From Planctomycetota bacterium (GTDB taxonomy: Bacteria > Planctomycetota > UBA1135 > UBA2386), in contig CANGSN010000194.1 of assembly GCA_947455805.1 (NCBI GenBank), positions 1 through 6,413 on the forward strand: a stretch of DNA of 6,413 nt, given 5' to 3'. Of this stretch, positions 5,740 to 6,413 are shown piece by piece. Numbering within the stretch: the first letter of the stretch is position 1; each line of letters begins with the position of its first letter. Below the pieces are notes generated by a model that was not told the DNA's origin, did not search any database, and saw nothing but the letters and a program-made list of their open reading frames with translations. The position numbers were made by a program, and so were the translations under genes.

Positions 5740-6413
5740 TTGGACCACGCCGCCGAACGCCTCGCTCCGCTGTTGCAGCAGCTCGTCAACTACGAGCGCA
5801 CCCGGCCCGACAAGCGGCTGTGGGATCTCGCCACGATGCGGCGACTGCTGGCGCGACGCGGCGCACCGGAACCGCCGCGGCCCGCGGTGCAAGTGGGCGG
5901 CAGCAAGGGCAAGGGCACGACCTGCGCGTTCCTCGTCGCGTTGGCCCAGGCCGCGCAGCGGCGGGCCGGCGTCTACACCTCGCCGCACGTCACCACGCTG
6001 CTCGAACGCGTGCGGATCGGCGATCGTGACATTCCTGTCGCCGTGCTCGAACGGCACCTCGTCGAGCTGCTGGCGGTGCCCGACGGCGAGAGGCCGCCGA
6101 CGTTCTTCGAGGCGATGACGCTCGCCGCCGCGGCCTGGTTCGCCGAGGAACGCGTCGACCTCGCGGTCTACGAGGTCGGCCTCGGTGGTCGCCACGACGC
6201 GACCACGGCGCTGCCGGTCGACGCCGGCATCGTCACCATGATCGAGCTCGAGCACACCGACGTGCTCGGCGACACGATCGCGGCGATCGCCGGCGAGAAG
6301 GCGCCGGTGATCCGCGAAGGGGGCCTCGGCTTCACCGGTGCGAGCGGCGACGCGCTCGCCGTCATCGCCGGCCACTGCCAGCGCGCCGGCGCCCGGCTGC
6401 TGGTGCTCGGCGA
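5740..6413 (+). CDS. folC: Folylpolyglutamate synthase/dihydrofolate synthase (Mur ligase family), 3' end cut by window
   Basis: FolC joins glutamate to dihydropteroate and/or to folates using ATP, in the cytoplasm. The window holds 224 codons, roughly the N-terminal half. TTG 5740 is chosen because it gives the full FolC N-terminus ending in VNYERTRPDKRLWDLATMRR (16-35). No ATG or GTG lies in frame nearby, and no Shine-Dalgarno motif is seen. The P-loop at 53-60 is GGSKGKGT, a variant of the usual GTNGKGS. It is followed by YTSPHV (79-84), FFEAMTLAAAA (122-132), EVGLGGRHDATT (145-156), ELEHTDVLGDT (169-179, with Glu where Asp-His is usual) and IAGEKAPVIREG (183-194), whose lysine lies in the region that is carbamylated in known FolC structures. 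All core N-terminal motifs are in the right order, so the family call is firm. Whether it has one or both activities cannot be told. It is divergent from the secreted esterase. Confidence 0.93.
   Translation, partial: MDHAAERLAPLLQQLVNYERTRPDKRLWDLATMRRLLARRGAPEPPRPAVQVGGSKGKGTTCAFLVALAQAAQRRAGVYTSPHVTTLLERVRIGDRDIPVAVLERHLVELLAVPDGERPPTFFEAMTLAAAAWFAEERVDLAVYEVGLGGRHDATTALPVDAGIVTMIELEHTDVLGDTIAAIAGEKAPVIREGGLGFTGASGDALAVIAGHCQRAGARLLVLG

Noticed and set aside
5727..6029. GTG-started frame of 100 codons at the folC start
   Set aside because: It is out of frame with all FolC motifs and has no protein-like features; TTG 5740 explains the gene.
4108..6375. 755-codon minus-strand open frame
   Set aside because: Only its last 141 codons (the Nudix protein from 4533) look like protein. 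The rest is the antisense of folC and an out-of-frame reading of the esterase.

Overview
The window is strongly GC-rich DNA with G or C at almost every third codon position, which explains why long shadow frames are open on both strands. Eight protein genes fill nearly all of it. No RNA gene, mobile element, CRISPR array or gene-free stretch over 300 bases was seen. Sec-type signals and membrane anchors, the rarity of Shine-Dalgarno motifs, one GTG and one TTG start, a FolC P-loop of the GSKGKGT type, and a two-repeat membrane-anchored protein resembling ones I associate with Planctomycetota together suggest a high-GC Gram-negative bacterium. Planctomycetota is my best guess, but I hold it weakly.

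Layout. Positions 2-2178 hold three + strand genes. The first is the end of a QueG-like iron-sulfur protein (cut by the left edge). It overlaps by 11 bp a BtuF-like cobalamin/metal-binding protein that has no export signal. A small polytopic membrane protein of unknown function follows 31 bp later. These converge, with a 24-bp gap, on a four-gene run on the minus strand. In transcription order that run is a secreted PF00756-type esterase (5663-4635), a small Nudix protein with an imperfect Nudix box (4533-4108), an AhpD/CMD-like CxxC protein (4057-3686), and a double-anchored membrane protein with an internally duplicated extracytoplasmic domain (3570-2203). Divergent from the esterase, across a 76-bp shared promoter region, folC (folylpolyglutamate/dihydrofolate synthase) starts at 5740 with TTG and runs off the right edge.

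How they fit together. The clearest functional link is the translationally overlapping QueG-like and BtuF-like pair. QueG is a cobalamin-dependent Fe-S enzyme and BtuF-type folds bind corrinoids, so a cytoplasmic corrinoid-related function is a reasonable but unproven reading. The minus-strand genes look like ordinary housekeeping or envelope genes. Their spacing (50-115 bp) and the hairpins between them make a single tight operon uncertain. I see no convincing defence, mobile or biosynthetic system. The most unusual items are the QueG-like/BtuF-like pair, the duplicated-domain membrane protein, and the Nudix box lacking one metal-ligand glutamate.
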